From Entamoeba invadens IP1 (Eukaryota > Evosea > Mastigamoebida > Endamoebidae), in the NCBI RefSeq assembly GCF_000330505.1, contig NW_004191720.1, forward strand, positions 12,543-63,394: 50,852 nucleotides of DNA, written 5' to 3'. Made by a program: the position numbers and the translations under genes. The notes beneath the pieces were generated by a model, which was not told the origin of the DNA, did no database searches, and saw nothing but the letters and a program-made list of their open reading frames with translations. Positions 1 to 12,283 of the stretch are shown here, one piece after another (within the stretch, counting starts at the first letter, position 1; every line of letters begins with the position of its first letter).

Positions 1-1177
1 TCAATTTTTAGAATCAAATATTGTCCCCCAATAGTCGCATGCTCGAACATCCGTTTTCAAGTCATCCATGTGCCTACCACAATTATCCGCGTTTTGTCTT
101 AGAGCCGTTCTCTGATTGATTGAATATTTTACCAAAAGATGATCACTATCGTCGAACATTTCCCCAATTAATATATCAGGTGCTGTTTTTACGACTTTGG
201 TTCCATCTTTAGTAAAATGATTCAGAATGGTCAGTTTGTTAGTAAAGTGTGAACATATCTGACATTTTCTGTTTTTCACTTCTTTAACCGAAAATTGTTT
301 AACTCTATCCAATTATCATAATTATTAAATACAAAATCCATGAATAAATGAAACAATTTATAATCAAAAGTTCTTCCTTTTATTATCCATTTTGAAATAC
401 AATCAACAACTAAAGTTGTGTCCAAACAACAATGAAATACATCACGAGTATCAGAAAGTTCTTCTAAATCTCTTTCATAATCAAAACACCCTTCAAGATC
501 TACAATGGGTTTTTGCAACCTCTGCATTAATGTCCGCGTTTTTTTTTGTGTCTTTTTCCAAAGATGCACTAAAATCAAAATTTGTTACAATATTTATTTG
601 CTTTTCAAAATTGTGAAGAGTTGTTTTTTCGGACTTTTTACAATTTACATCAATTATTGGAACTTCTATACCATTTTCATTGTTTAATAAATAACTATTG
701 GGGTTTGGTTGACATTGATCTTCATCATTTCCATATTCAACATTATCTTTTATAATTACGTCATTATTTTCAAACAAATATTCGCCTTCTTCTATGCCAA
801 CTTTCCTAGTAATTTCAGTTTTTTCTAAAATATCAAGCTTTTTTGTTTATATATGCGTTGTTTGTTTTGGTAATTGGCAAATTTTACATCATATTTAAGA
901 GTTATCAAATGAAGATTAAACACAGTGTTGTTAAATTCGAATTCATCCATAGAATTGAATTTTTCAATAATTATTTTGGCTTCTTGGTCAGTAAAAATTG
1001 GAAATGTTTTTTTGTAAATTATAACACTTGTGTATTTTTTCTCATCGGGGTTAGCCAATTCACACACAAAAGACAAAGATAAAAATACAAAATTTTTGAT
1101 TCACCAGTTGAAAAGGAATAATATAAAAACCCGTTTTTGAAAGACTTCAATTGAGATTTTATACTTTTAAACTTCAT
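1..1177 (-). pseudogene. Frameshifted hypothetical protein gene
   Basis: I do not recognise the family. Four minus-strand open segments follow one another in changing frames. One starts at an ATG at 1177-1175 (MKFKSIKSQL...). The next, about 1090-825, contains CELANPDEKKY. Then come 840-493, 578-276 and 318-1, which ends in TGA at the window edge. Neighbouring segments overlap, and the joins fall at or near homopolymers (six T at 839-844, nine T near 541-549), so one gene of about 380 codons with at least four frameshifts explains them better than separate genes. Visible features are acidic and Asn-rich stretches and a Cys pair (KCQICSHF) in the last segment. No signal peptide or known domain is evident. 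The breaks could be real decay or sequencing errors. Confidence 0.45.
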
Positions 1178-4100
1178 GTTTAAATTTTCTATTGTGTTTG
1201 TATTTGAAGTTTTTTCAAGATATATTTATATATAACAAACATTTAAAAATGCAAATTAACTAATAGGTATAATTATAATTAATGAATTTAAATTTTATAT
1301 GTTATTTGAATTTATTACTTTTATTTAAGAATAACATAAATAAATTATCTTTTAATTTATATCGATTTTAATTGTTTTGTTTATATTTTTATTTAAATTA
1401 TTAAATTTTTATTAAATTATAATTTTATTAAATAAAAAATTATTGAAATTAACTTCAATTATTATTATTAAACATATGTTTGAATAAACAGTTATTTCAT
1501 TTTATGACTTGATTGTCATGTCAAAAAAATAATTCCGACAACATAATCAATGTAAAGTATTATAAACAATTGTAAAACATCTTATAAATAATAACACATA
1601 TCTTCATTAATTTATTCAATTTCAATATTTATTTATCATAAAAAATATTGATAAATTGATTTGTTTTATACATTATAACTTATCAATTATAATTATTGAA
1701 TATACAATTAATCAAAAATTGATAATCATAATCAAACAATTTCAATCATAAATAAATAATTGTAACAATAATATTTAGATTGATGTCATTATTAAAATTA
1801 TTATTCGTGAAACATTTTAGTTGACATAACTAAAACTATAAAATGTCATACTTAATAACAAATCAAAACATGACATATTATCAAGAATAATAAAACAACA
1901 TTTTAGTAAACTATGTTTTCAAATATTCAAATAACTTAGTTGTAAACATAATAAAACGTTCAAATAAATAAAAAGAAATATAATATATAATAATGTTACA
2001 ACAAATGCGATTGTTGAATAAAATTTACTGTGAACAATGACTGTAAATAATATTGTTATTTCTCAAACATTAATTGTGACTTTTGTGTAATAAATGTGAA
2101 ATTTTGTTGAAACAAAGATAATCAATAATTAACAAATATTACTTATTTCATTGTGTAACTGCGTCAGTATACATTTATTTATTCAAGAACTTTTTGTTTG
2201 ATAAACACATATAAGAGAGATAATATATTCAATTTATTTAACTTAATCACTGTTTTATTGTTTATTATATAACAACACACAACAGTAAACACGTGTATTT
2301 AGATAACACAACAAAAATTATGATTAATTGAAATGGAGAAGCCTATTAAATATTGATTTTCAATAATTTTATAAAAATGGTTGGTGTTTTTAGTTTTACT
2401 GTTTATTGCTTCACTTATGTTTTGAAAAACAAACCAAAAACAAAAAGTGGTAACTTCATAATGTGTAAACATGTAACAGCAAACTAAAATTTTGAATGAC
2501 AACACAATTATCATAAGAATAGCACAATTTACAACTTTTTAATATCCTACTTGTTGGTCACACATACATGCACATAAATTATTAGAATCAATTATATCAC
2601 AATTTAAAAGTTAAACAATTTAAAAATTAAAATGATAATAATTTAATAATCTTATCAACATTTTATCAAGATAAATAATTTATTTTAAGTTTATTATTTA
2701 TTTGAAAAATATAAATTTATGTAATTTATGTAAGTTAAATAATTTATCAAATATACATAATATTTTGTATATTACAACAATTTATTATATAACAACATTA
2801 TTTGTTAAATAACTTAAAACACTCACTATATGTTTTCTATTTAATTATAAACAAACAAAGTAAAACATTTATTATTATAAAACTCTATCCATCATTTTAA
2901 AACAAATAACATTTTTAAAAATTTAATAATAAGCTGAAAACCCCAATTTATATTAAAATAAATGATATTAAAACAAGAAAATGTTTTAAAATAATTATTA
3001 TTATGGCAATGATTGTATTTGTTAAATAAAATTTTGTAGTTTTTTGTGAAAAACGGAAATATTTAACATAAAAGTTTCAGTTTTAAACGAAAAAAACTAT
3101 TTTTTTAAATAAATTAATATTATTCTTTCCTGTGTTTTTTATTTTAAATTTAATCATAAATTTAATTTAATTGATCATGCCAAAATAATTTAGAATTGGT
3201 TAATACAACAGAATTATCAATGACACAACTATAAAATAATCAAACAAATGTTGTGAATATTTTTACGTGGAATGTTATTAAAACCAAACAATATATAAAT
3301 TATTGTATATATTTTTTGAAATGAAAAGAAATTGTAAACTTTTATAACCATTTTTTGTAAAATCTGTTCATTGAAATATTAATACAGTAATTCACGAAGC
3401 AGTGTTAATGTTCATTTCAAAAATTACTCAATAACTAAAATGTTTGGTAGAAAAACAAATATAAAAACAATGAGTTGTATAATGTTAGTATGTGATAAAG
3501 TGGTTCTTTAACACAAATTGTTTTTAACAAAAGTGATAAAATAAAATTGGAATCCCCAAATATTACACATTTGAATTTTTAATTTTATACAATAATTAAA
3601 AACATTTCGTGTTTTTTTAGAATATAAATAATTGTTATAATTTTATGCTCTTCGACTAATTAATATAAAAACAATAAATTGTCAACAGTGTAAAGAACAA
3701 TATAATTAAAGCCTTTTAATTTAAATTTGACGTGTGTTATATAAGTAAAATTATGAAAAATGTAATGGAATTGGGAGACGATAAACTGGTAAGTTGTTTA
3801 GTGAAAAATTAAGATAAATAAAATTTAAAGAAAGACCGTTTACATTTTTATTTTGACAATAAGAATAAGATTTTTGATTAGTTGAATTGGCAATAATCGA
3901 AAATAACAAAAACCTGACTTATATTTGCTGTTGTAGTCTTTGGGGTAATTAAGATTATGATTAAAAATGAAAAAACATATTGTCTTAAATTATAACTTTA
4001 ATCGTTTAATATAACATTATTATATATTTATATATTTTTGTTCTTATAATTTGCAAAATTATTTACATTTAAAAACAATCTTCAAAAATATATTTAATCA

Positions 4101-5207
4101 ATTAGCATACAATAATTTTATATATAAACAATATTTTAAAACATAAACAATACATAAATAATTATGTATAAATAATGCATTATTTATAATATATTTATAA
4201 ATAAATTAAAATTTGTATACAATTATAATTATTGTGTTATTTGCATGTAACCTTTATATTATAACTTTTACATGTGGTTAAAGCAATATATGCATTTTAA
4301 AATGAAATTAATTTTATCGTGTTTTATCATTATTTTTACATTACTTATTTAATTATTTTTGTTGAAATTTTTATGCAAGTTGTATATTTTTTTCTTTATT
4401 GTTTTTATTATAATTTTCGTATAATTTTAGGAATGGATAACAATTTAAAAATTTTAATAACTCATCAATTAAAAAAATAAAGGTAGCAATATTTTTATTC
4501 TCATTTTTAATAATATTCGAACAATAATTGGTTTTAATGTTTCTAAGTTAACATTTACTTTATAATATAACGTGGTTATATTTTTGAGTATTAAACATGT
4601 AACAACAAATTATTAACAAAAACTAAAACATATATTTTATAATATAAAGAATATAACAATATATGGTTTTTTGGTTATTACTTTTAACTCTTATTTTTAA
4701 TTATGTGATATAAATATTATTTTAGCATTTTTAAAAGTGAAATAAAAGAACTTTGAAATCTTGATGATAATTCCAAATGAAATGAACAGTCTCAGAAAAT
4801 AGCCATTTTACACATAAATAGTTATTCACAAATTAATATTCAATTTATGTTGGTATTTTTATTGATATTAATCAAACTTCCCTGTTTTTAAATCTACACG
4901 TTATTGTTACTGTTGGTCAATATTTTTAAAATACATACAATTTTTGAATTGCATTCAAAGTTAATTAATAACACAAGTGCAATTGATTAAATTTGACAAC
5001 AATCGTTGAAACAATAAATAAGTTTATGTTCGACAAAATCGATTGTGTTGTTCTTTTTATTTTAGTTTATTGTTTAATACCAAAAAATCAACACAAAATT
5101 GTTTAGTTAATCACATCATTTATAAATTGTGATATCTCAATTGTTTTGTAACCTGGATATTGTTATAACCAACTTTATCCAGATACAAAAACAATAATTA
5201 TATACTG
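1178..5207. other. AT-rich gene desert, left part
   Basis: No ORF above chance length with a protein-like composition, no tRNA and no clear tandem repeat is visible. The sequence is dominated by A/T runs and short imperfect inverted repeats such as are expected at this composition. Old, unrecognisable element remains are possible. Confidence 0.5.
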
Positions 5208-5419
5208 TAAAGAGCACCAGAAAACTGTCGTACACATTGTTTTATGGTATTTTTCTGTATAAAGTCGGGTTTTTATTTTTTCAAAACCCAATTCTTTTCC
5301 TGATTATTAAGTCAAATTTATATATGAAAAAATATTCCCGATTTTTTGGTTTGTTTGATACTAAAAACACAAGTGTACGACAATTTTCTTGCTGTACGAC
5401 TATTTTCTGTTGGTCTTTA
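5208..5419. mobile_element. 212-bp MITE with TA-flanked inverted ends
   Basis: The left end after TA reads AAGAGCACCAGAAAACTGTC and runs on into GTACAC. The right end, reverse-complemented after TA, reads AAGACCAACAGAAAATAGTC and runs on into GTACAG. A second internal copy of the GTGTACGACAATTTTCT motif sits near 5373. The terminal sequence is close to that of the 2-kb element at 28299-30358, so this is probably a deletion derivative of the same family. TA at both ends suggests mobilisation by a Tc1/mariner/pogo-type transposase (inference). Confidence 0.65.
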
Positions 5420-6661
5420 TATGTAATATTCTAAAAAATAAATATACATTCTCAAACGTGGACATTCATCAATTTACAACACTTATTCTAAGTTTTCATT
5501 TGTACTTGAATAATTAAATTATATACAATTTAATAAAATTACTCTTTGTTTTGAAATACTACATATTCCAAAAAGATGCTATTTATTTGAAATGAAAATA
5601 AGTACAATAAATGTACAATTAAACGTTTTTAAACATGTCCTATGTCTTGTAAACTGATTAATTGTTATAATAATATAACAATAAATAAATAAACAATAAA
5701 GATAATTTATAACAAAAATTAAAATTGTTTTATAATTCTGCTTTGAAAAACATCTTCAATATTTTAAAAACAAATTTTCTTGAAGACCCGCAATTGTAGC
5801 CTATTTCAGCTAAAAACCATGATTAAATCAATTTTTAGCTCTTCGGCGAATTTTATTGTTTTTTACCAAAAATATTTTTAAGATCTTTTTATTTAGAGAC
5901 GATCTTTTTAATTTTACTTTGAAGTTTTTTTTGAGTTTATTTTTATTTCTATTATTATTGATTTTTTTAAAACTATATAATTATTGTAAATATATTATTT
6001 TAGAGAAATCATTGTAATCTTTTGTTTTTTGAAAAATAAAATGATTTTTATTATATTGATATAATTCATAATCTTTTGTGGTATAAAAATATCAAATTTG
6101 ATCATTTTTCAGTCATTTATTTCCCAATTAATCAATTGTGGTCACGAATAAAATAAATGAATAATTTATTTATATATATTAAAAAAATATAGTTTATTGT
6201 TAATTTTTTAAATGTTGATATAGCAATGTTTTTTACTTTTTATGGTTAAAAAAATAACATTTGTCTTATTTTAAATATTAATTATAACTTTAATATTATT
6301 AAGGTAGTGTTTTTTGTTGTATTTATACAAAAACCAAAACAAAATCCAACATTTTGAATATATTTTTAGCATTATTTAAAGGCAATTATTTTACGTATAA
6401 AACCGGGACAAACTTTTTCATTATTTTTTAACACATTTTTGGGATAAAAACCAATTCAAAAACTCCAAACTCGGCATTTTTTTGGGTTGCGACTCCATAA
6501 CTAAGACATACACAACAATAACAACATTTATTTGGGTTTTAATTAATATGAAATGTAAAATAGATATTATTATTTATCGGAATTATTATATTAATATATT
6601 TTAAGAATTTTATATGAAAACTATCTTATATAATAAATATAAATTAATTATAAACAATATA
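5420..6661. other. AT-rich non-coding stretch
   Basis: Nothing supportable as a gene. There are scattered slightly GC-richer words near 5784-5850 and 6370-6500, without an ORF or convincing structure. Confidence 0.45.
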
Positions 6662-6920
6662 CAGTATAATCTGGGTTTAATTAAATAATCGGGTTTGATT
6701 CATTCTAAATAATTAAACCCGAAGTAAGAAAAAATAATAAAAACGACACTTTTGAGTTTTATAATCATAGTTTTATTTTTTTGTTTAAATTTATGTGAAA
6801 TAATTGGGTTTTCACCCAAATTAATCAGAATATTTGTTTTTGAATAAAAATGCATTATTTTTGTTTCTAGATCTATTTTTCGCTACTATAATATTATAAA
6901 TTACTTATTATAAAATAATG

Positions 6921-6972
6921 AATAAATAAAAACGAACATAATAAACTCTAGTTTTATTCGTTTTTATTTATT
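6921..6972. repeat. Perfect 16-bp hairpin in the outer element
   Basis: AATAAATAAAAACGAA at 6921-6936 is exactly reverse-complemented at 6957-6972, with further partial pairing inside the 20-base loop. It lies about 40 bases before the GC-rich structured patch. Confidence 0.75.
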
Positions 6973-7009
6973 TAAACACACTTATTTCCAACACCACCTT
7001 AACAAAGTA

Positions 7010-7265
7010 TTTGCCGCGAGTGTTTTTTGAAGGAAGTCCACCTTTAAGTCACTGTTTGTGCGTCCCCATGTCACCACTTTCCTCCTCCGTACTGTTTGGA
7101 CGCGGATGTGGTTCCCTTTTCAAACGGGGCGTTCATTGGGATCCGCGCCAAGGAGGACATTGAAAGTATGTGGAACGGGTGCACAAACAGACCGCCTGTG
7201 CCTTCTTTTCGATTATTGTCTCACGCAGTTTCCACTGTTTCGAGGTGAATTATCGACACATTTTT
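7010..7265 (+). ncRNA. Candidate structured RNA or long imperfect palindrome, GC-rich
   Basis: This is by far the most GC-rich stretch in 9 kb of AT-rich desert, and it folds on itself. Nested pairs, outside to inside: 7052-7065 with 7177-7190 (14 pairs, two of them G-U); 7074-7081 with 7162-7173 (8 pairs and a bulge); CCTCCT near 7081-7088 with AGGAGG 7151-7156; CGCGGAT 7101-7107 with ATCCGCG 7141-7147; CCC 7114-7116 with GGG at 7126. A T-run at about 7260 could end a Pol III transcript on the plus strand, hence the strand chosen. GGAAGTCC at 7032-7039 recalls the CR-I word of RNase P/MRP RNA, but I could not build the rest of that fold. Alternatives are a palindromic MITE fragment or a captured coding piece. 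Confidence 0.35.
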
Positions 7266-7518
7266 AATTCGGGAACCAGACCAAATATTATCCCAAGCTC
7301 CCATTTACTATAATTTTAATTAAAATATTATATTAAATAGTTAAAAAAAACTTTATTTTTAGAGACGATGAAAAAGTTTTTACCATCATCATTTTTTTGA
7401 TTGAATCAAATAATTATTAAATAATTATAACTATGAAACTACCGAAAGTTGATTCCGTCAATTATTTTTGTTTTAAAAATCATTCAAAATAATTTTCTTG
7501 AAAAAAGTGGAATTAAAC

Positions 7519-8623
7519 TAAGGTTGACGGAAAAAAAAGTAAAATTTATTTTACCTATTCCAGTATAAAGTATAAAATTTTACCTTTTTACCAAAAAATA
7601 CTAAAAAATAAAAATAAAAAGTTCGTAAAAATGTTTATTTATAAAACTTAAAAACCTTGATGTCTTTTGGAAAGCAAAGAAAAAAAATCTGCATTTTCAA
7701 ATTAATTACTTTATAAAAAAATCATCATTATTAACAAACATTTTATCAAATGGACATTTATATAAAACAAACACAAAGTAATTTTATTGAGTAATTTACA
7801 TCGTCCACAACGTTTGGTGGTTGTTTATAAAAACAAACAATATATTAATGATATGTTGTCAAATTCATTTGTAATTTGTTCAGATTATATCACAAGCATT
7901 TTTTATAAATAATTTAAAAACTTGTTAATTTTTATTGAAAACATAATGTTGTAATAATTATAAATGATGTATTATATGATATTATGTGCTCTGATATTGT
8001 TTTATTAAACCGTGTATTTTTAAAACAACAAATAGATAATTAATTTGATTGATTACACATCAAAAAATATTTCAACATGATAACTGAATTTAAATTTAAT
8101 TCTATCAATATCAGAAAGAAATGATAATATTTCCAACTCTTAATTATCTATTAGTTGCAAATTCAACAAAAAAACGATGTCTATTAACATCGTTGATAAG
8201 CAACGACGTTAATACATACAAGATAATTTAAAAACAAGAACTTCAAGTTTTTAAAAATACTGATTTTATCATATGATTAAAAGATATATACAAATTTAAA
8301 GATTGTGTAAATTGGCTTTAAATTGATTCTTTGTTTGTCTAATGATTATATAAATTTAACATGAATTTTTATATTTGTTGTTTGTTACAAAATTGAAAAA
8401 TTATACATAACAATCGTTTTTGCTTTTCAAAATACATTAAATGACAAAATAAATTTTTGATTTCATTATTAGTTTATAGACTAAATAAAAAACCAAAAAT
8501 GTATTATTATTTGAAAAAAGGTGCAGAAAAAACGGCTGGATCTAAAAGATCCACCAAGGTAAAATTTATACTTTTATACCAAAATGAAAAATTTCATGGT
8601 AAAATAATTTTACGTCAACCTTA
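7519..8623. mobile_element. 1.1-kb non-autonomous element with 8-bp target duplication (hAT-like)
   Basis: It begins TAAGGTTGACG and ends CGTCAACCTTA, with weaker inverted similarity continuing for about 60 more bases (shared words AAAATT, ATTTTACC, AGTATAAA, TTTTACC). AATTAAAC stands immediately outside both ends (7511-7518 and 8624-8631), an exact 8-bp direct repeat as expected for hAT-type integration. There is no coding capacity. It sits only 47 bases inside the right end of the outer element 6662-8678, so it inserted later. Confidence 0.65.
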
Positions 8624-8678
8624 AATTAAACCCGATAATTCCAAAATATTTTAAGAGAATTAAACCCGGATTATACTG

Positions 8679-10369
8679 TATATTTTTGTAATAAATACAA
8701 TAATACAAATTGATTTTTTTGTTAACGGGTTTTAAATAAATATTCAACAAAAGTTTAAATGACTTGAAATTTTGTTGAAAAATAAAGGCGAAAAGGGCGA
8801 ATTATTGAAAAGGCATTTTTTAAAAGGGCTAATTTTCCTAAACCCGTTTTAAAGATGAAAGTAAAGCAATAAACAGTAGAACTTTATACACCAACTATTA
8901 TAATTAAATTATTGATAATTGGCATTTAATAAGTGCCATATTTACAACTTTATTGCAAGTGTTGTGGTGTTATCGAAATAAATATGTTTACTATTGAGTG
9001 TTGTAATATGAAAAATAATAAAACAATAGTCAAGAACAATAATTGTATATAATATCTCACTCAGTAGTATTTATAAACAAAAAGATTTTGAATGAAAAAT
9101 GAAGATATTTAAGTAGTTACACAATTAAATAAATAATAATTGTTTTTATTAATTTTTTCTTTTCAACAAAATATCAAACCAATTAGACCAAAAATTATAT
9201 ATAACATTTAAAAAACAATGTCATTAACAGTTATTATTCAACTGTTATTTTTATTTAACAATTACAGTTATATAAAAATATCATATATCTGTTATCTATT
9301 TATTTATTCGTTCAATCGTGTTGATAACTTTGTTATGTGAATATTCGAAAACACTTTATTTTTAAATTTAATTAATTTGTATTTTTCTGCTTATCAATAA
9401 ATTATTTTCGTCTTATATATCTAATATTTAGATATTAATATACTAAATTTTTATATAAAAACCAGCGTTTATTACCAAAAAACGTGTGGTATTGACAAAA
9501 TTAATTGTTGTTACTGCCACATTAATAATACATTTACTATATATTTTCCTATTTTTTGGTTTAAATATGTTGAATCTGTAAAATACACACAATTGTTATT
9601 TTCATTTTTAACCTTTTATGTGATTCATCGAAGTTATCATTTAACATTCAAAACAACATAATATGTATTATTTGAAATGTATTGTATAACCAATGTGTTA
9701 CACTCTTTTGTTGATTTTTGTTATTTACCCGAAGCAAGTGCCGCTCAATAGATAAAACCATTTGGGTTAATTTGACGCGATTTAAATAGTTTATATTAAA
9801 ATATGAATTCAGTTGGCAAACAACTTACAAGATGATTATTATGACTTATTTTATGGTTTAGAATAATTATGTTTTCAAAAACCAAAAAATACTATTTAAT
9901 AATAGTTTTTAAATATTTGAATGGTAAAAAATAATGACGCCTGAGTTAAACAATATATATGTGATTTCGATTATTAAAGTTAGTCCCTTAATGCCCAAGT
10001 AAATTTGTAGTTATGCGTTAAATGGGCCGTTTTGTATCACGACGATTCAATTCAAATTGAATCGAAATTATTTTTTATTTTTGAAAAAAAACAGAAAAAA
10101 AAAAGAAAAAGAAACTAAAAAGACCCATTTTTGTTACATTTTATATATATTTGTTTGTAAAAAACAATAATTATGATAAAAAAACAAAAAAGTTGCTGCC
10201 TTCTCCACCCACTTTATATACATTTTTTTAAATAAATACTCACTGTTTATTATTATTTATTTTTTAACCATTATCATGAACCATTTAAGTCGAACTATTT
10301 TATTTAATGCAATTTTGTTTAACTGTATTACCCATTTATAACTAAAATTATAATCAAATGTTAATCATT
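8679..10369. other. AT-rich non-coding stretch
   Basis: No gene-like ORF, tRNA or clear terminal repeats. Short less AT-rich patches lie near 8785-8850, 9728-9785 and 9985-10050, without a recognisable identity. Confidence 0.45.
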
Positions 10370-11028
10370 CTAAAACAAGAACATAACACAGAGAGCAAAT
10401 ATCGCAAATATTTTGAATGAACCATCATTAATGTGTGAACTTTCACAAACTGAAGAACTTCCACTAATTGAAGAACAATCAAAAACAGAAGAACTTTCAG
10501 ATACAGTCGGATTCCCAATATAAACAACATATGATCCCGAATTTTCCATGCATTTGTTTAGGTCGTATAATCCAGGAATAAAATCAGGATCAGCATCCCC
10601 GTGCAGTCTTCTGTGTTGTACGCTGTTAGTGTGAGTTTTTCATTTGCAATTTCTGCTTTAGTTGAAGAAAACGCCGAATTCTTAGAACATTGTTTATATA
10701 GATATTCCAATGGGTAAGCATCATTGTCATTGAATGTGCAATCAACGTTGGTAAGATAATTATAGATAATATAATAATGCTCAGGCAATTCATCTTGTAA
10801 CAATTCATTATTATTATCAAGTGGTTTAGTAGAAGAATATGTTAAATCATTACAACCTGAAGAAGATGTGTAATATTTAATTTGGTTGACATCTTCTTCA
10901 TATTTGATATATGTGCCATCTGAATAAAAATAGCACTGTCCAATAAAATAAACTGAATCAAAATCATCACCAAATTGTATATAATATTTAGATAAAGCCA
11001 ATGTGATGAGAAGATGAAGAACAAACAT
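10370..11028 (-). pseudogene. Secreted, probably GPI-anchored protein, frameshifted copy
   Basis: The likely start is the Met at 11028-11026 (MFVLHLLITLALSKYY), not the Met 12 codons upstream: it gives a clean signal peptide and matches the start of the paralogue at 15159-15722 (MFVVLFLLSYSLSKY). Both share the pattern of an aromatic-rich start, a GxCY(F/Y) motif and spaced cysteines. The reading frame breaks at four C (10597-10600). In the next frame it continues through a Ser-rich stretch (ESSSVFDCSSISGSSS) to a hydrophobic tail (KIFAIFALCVMFLF) and a TAG at 10372-10370, the layout of a GPI-attachment signal. Without the shift the frame ends early at 10558. The function is unknown; a surface coat role is inferred from the signals. 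The break could be a sequencing error. Confidence 0.6.
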
Positions 11029-12052
11029 TTGGAAAATGTAGTGAATGATGTGTATTAAATACAAAAATTATTCGTTTTTTTTATTAATGAGTGTTTATTG
11101 TTTATTGTTCACCGTCAAAAACCATTAAAAATTTAAAATTACACAGAAAAATACACTATTCATTTGTATTTTTTTGTTTTATAGTTTAATTTAAATAATA
11201 TTATTATTTTCAATTTAGATACAAAAACAGTGTTCCAAAAATATACACTAAAAAATATTGATTTTTTAAAGTAATATGGTACTTTTTTCTTGAAAATGGT
11301 AAAAATGTTGACTTTTTAAATATATATATTTTCAAAAACAAAATATATATATCACAGGGGGCTAAAAAAACTGCTTTAGTCTTTTTAACTGCTTCCAATG
11401 GATTTTATAGATTTAAATAATATTAATATAATAAAATGTATAGTACTGTTTACCATAAAAACTGAATATGCCTCGTGGAGACTTTTTCTGTCCGAGGTGG
11501 TAATTTGTATCATACTTTTTATTATAATGTTATTAGTTATAACTATTAAATTGATAGGAAGCGGTCAAAAAGACAAAAGCAATTTTTTATCCTCACTGTA
11601 AAACAATTTGATAAACAACATTTCTAAGAAAATATGAAATTTTGGTGTTTCTTCTTTTTTACACTTTTTAGGTTTCATGTGTTGTATTGATTTAAAAAAG
11701 CTTTCGTTCTTTTTGACATATAAATTTATTGTTTTAATGCTTTTTAATAAAACAAGCAGTTAAAACCTGTCATTTAAATACCGAGTTCAATTTTATGTTG
11801 ATTTATGAACTAATTCTACTTTTTGTTATTGTTTTTGTTATTGTTGAAAAATAGAGTTTCTTTTTTGTTGTGAGTAAAAAACAAAGAAAAAAGTTGCACA
11901 CTTATTCAGAATGACTTTTATTTAAATATTGTTTTATTATATAATAAACAATATAATTTGATTGTTATTTAATTATAGTACTGAAATATGTACCACGTTA
12001 TTGAGGTATGTCAACATAGTTTATAAAGAGAATCTAAACAGTTAATTTACAA
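11029..12052. other. Intergenic AT-rich region with a doubtful small ORF
   Basis: A 67-codon plus-strand ORF at 11398-11601 encodes one strongly hydrophobic segment (EVVICIILFIIMLLVITIKL). AT-rich DNA produces such ORFs by chance, and it has no recognised relative, so it is not called. The minus strand just upstream of 11028 has a TATA-like GTATTTAATA. Confidence 0.4.
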
Positions 12053-12283
12053 ATGCAAATTTTTGTGAAGACACAAACAGGTAAGATAATCACATTGGAA
12101 GTTGAGCCAAACGATTCTGTTGATGTTATTAAGGCTAAAATTCGAGAAATAGAAGGTATTCCACGAGATCAACAGCGAATTATCTTTGTTGACAAACAGC
12201 TTGTAAAGGGAAAACCACTTTCCGACTACAACATCCAGAATCAGTCAACACTTCGCCTTGTTTTGAGATTGAGAGGGGATTAA
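12053..12283 (+). CDS. Single-unit ubiquitin variant ending Gly-Asp
   Basis: The 76-residue product has the exact length of ubiquitin and aligns along its whole length (start [19 protein letters not shown], end [12 protein letters not shown]). Lys6, 11, 27, 29 and 48 are kept. Lys33 is Ile and Lys63 is Asn. Ile44 and Val70 are kept, and position 68 is Arg instead of His, so the hydrophobic patch is mostly preserved. The last codon before TAA is GAT, giving Asp76 instead of the Gly76 that E1 activates. As written the protein should not enter normal conjugation. It could be a dead copy, a non-covalent binding partner, or a variant needing trimming or editing. It is a single unit, unlike polyubiquitin tandem genes, and is not fused to a ribosomal protein. 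The rest of the ORF is intact, which argues against neutral decay. Confidence 0.85.
   Translation: MQIFVKTQTGKIITLEVEPNDSVDVIKAKIREIEGIPRDQQRIIFVDKQLVKGKPLSDYNIQNQSTLRLVLRLRGD

Larger units (their letters stand above)
6662..8678. mobile_element. TA-flanked non-autonomous DNA element (outer element of a nest)
   Basis: The left end is TA followed by CAGTATAATC, one T/C difference region, then GGGTTTAATT. The right end (8658-8678, then TA) is the reverse complement with one difference, giving an inverted repeat of about 26 bases when the outside bases are included. A CAGT start and TA duplication fit the Tc1/mariner/pogo superfamily. No transposase ORF is present. A second element (7519-8623) is inserted inside; removing it leaves about 0.9 kb. 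The remaining body holds an AT-rich hairpin at 6921-6972 and a GC-rich palindromic patch at 7010-7265. Confidence 0.7.

Noticed and set aside
1..1177. Frame changes explained by spliced introns
   Set aside because: The frames overlap, with no room for introns and no Entamoeba-type GTTTGT donor at the joins; frameshifts fit better.
7058..7267. 69-codon ORF, and another open frame, in the GC-rich patch as a coding gene
   Set aside because: Several frames are open across the patch, none has a convincing start or family, and the nested complementarity explains the composition better.
1178..10369. CRISPR array or centromeric satellite in the gene desert
   Set aside because: No regularly spaced or tandem repeat units are visible; the only repeats found are element ends.
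11398..11601. Small one-span membrane protein ORF
   Set aside because: AT-rich DNA readily makes hydrophobic ORFs of this size; no relative and no GAAC motif.
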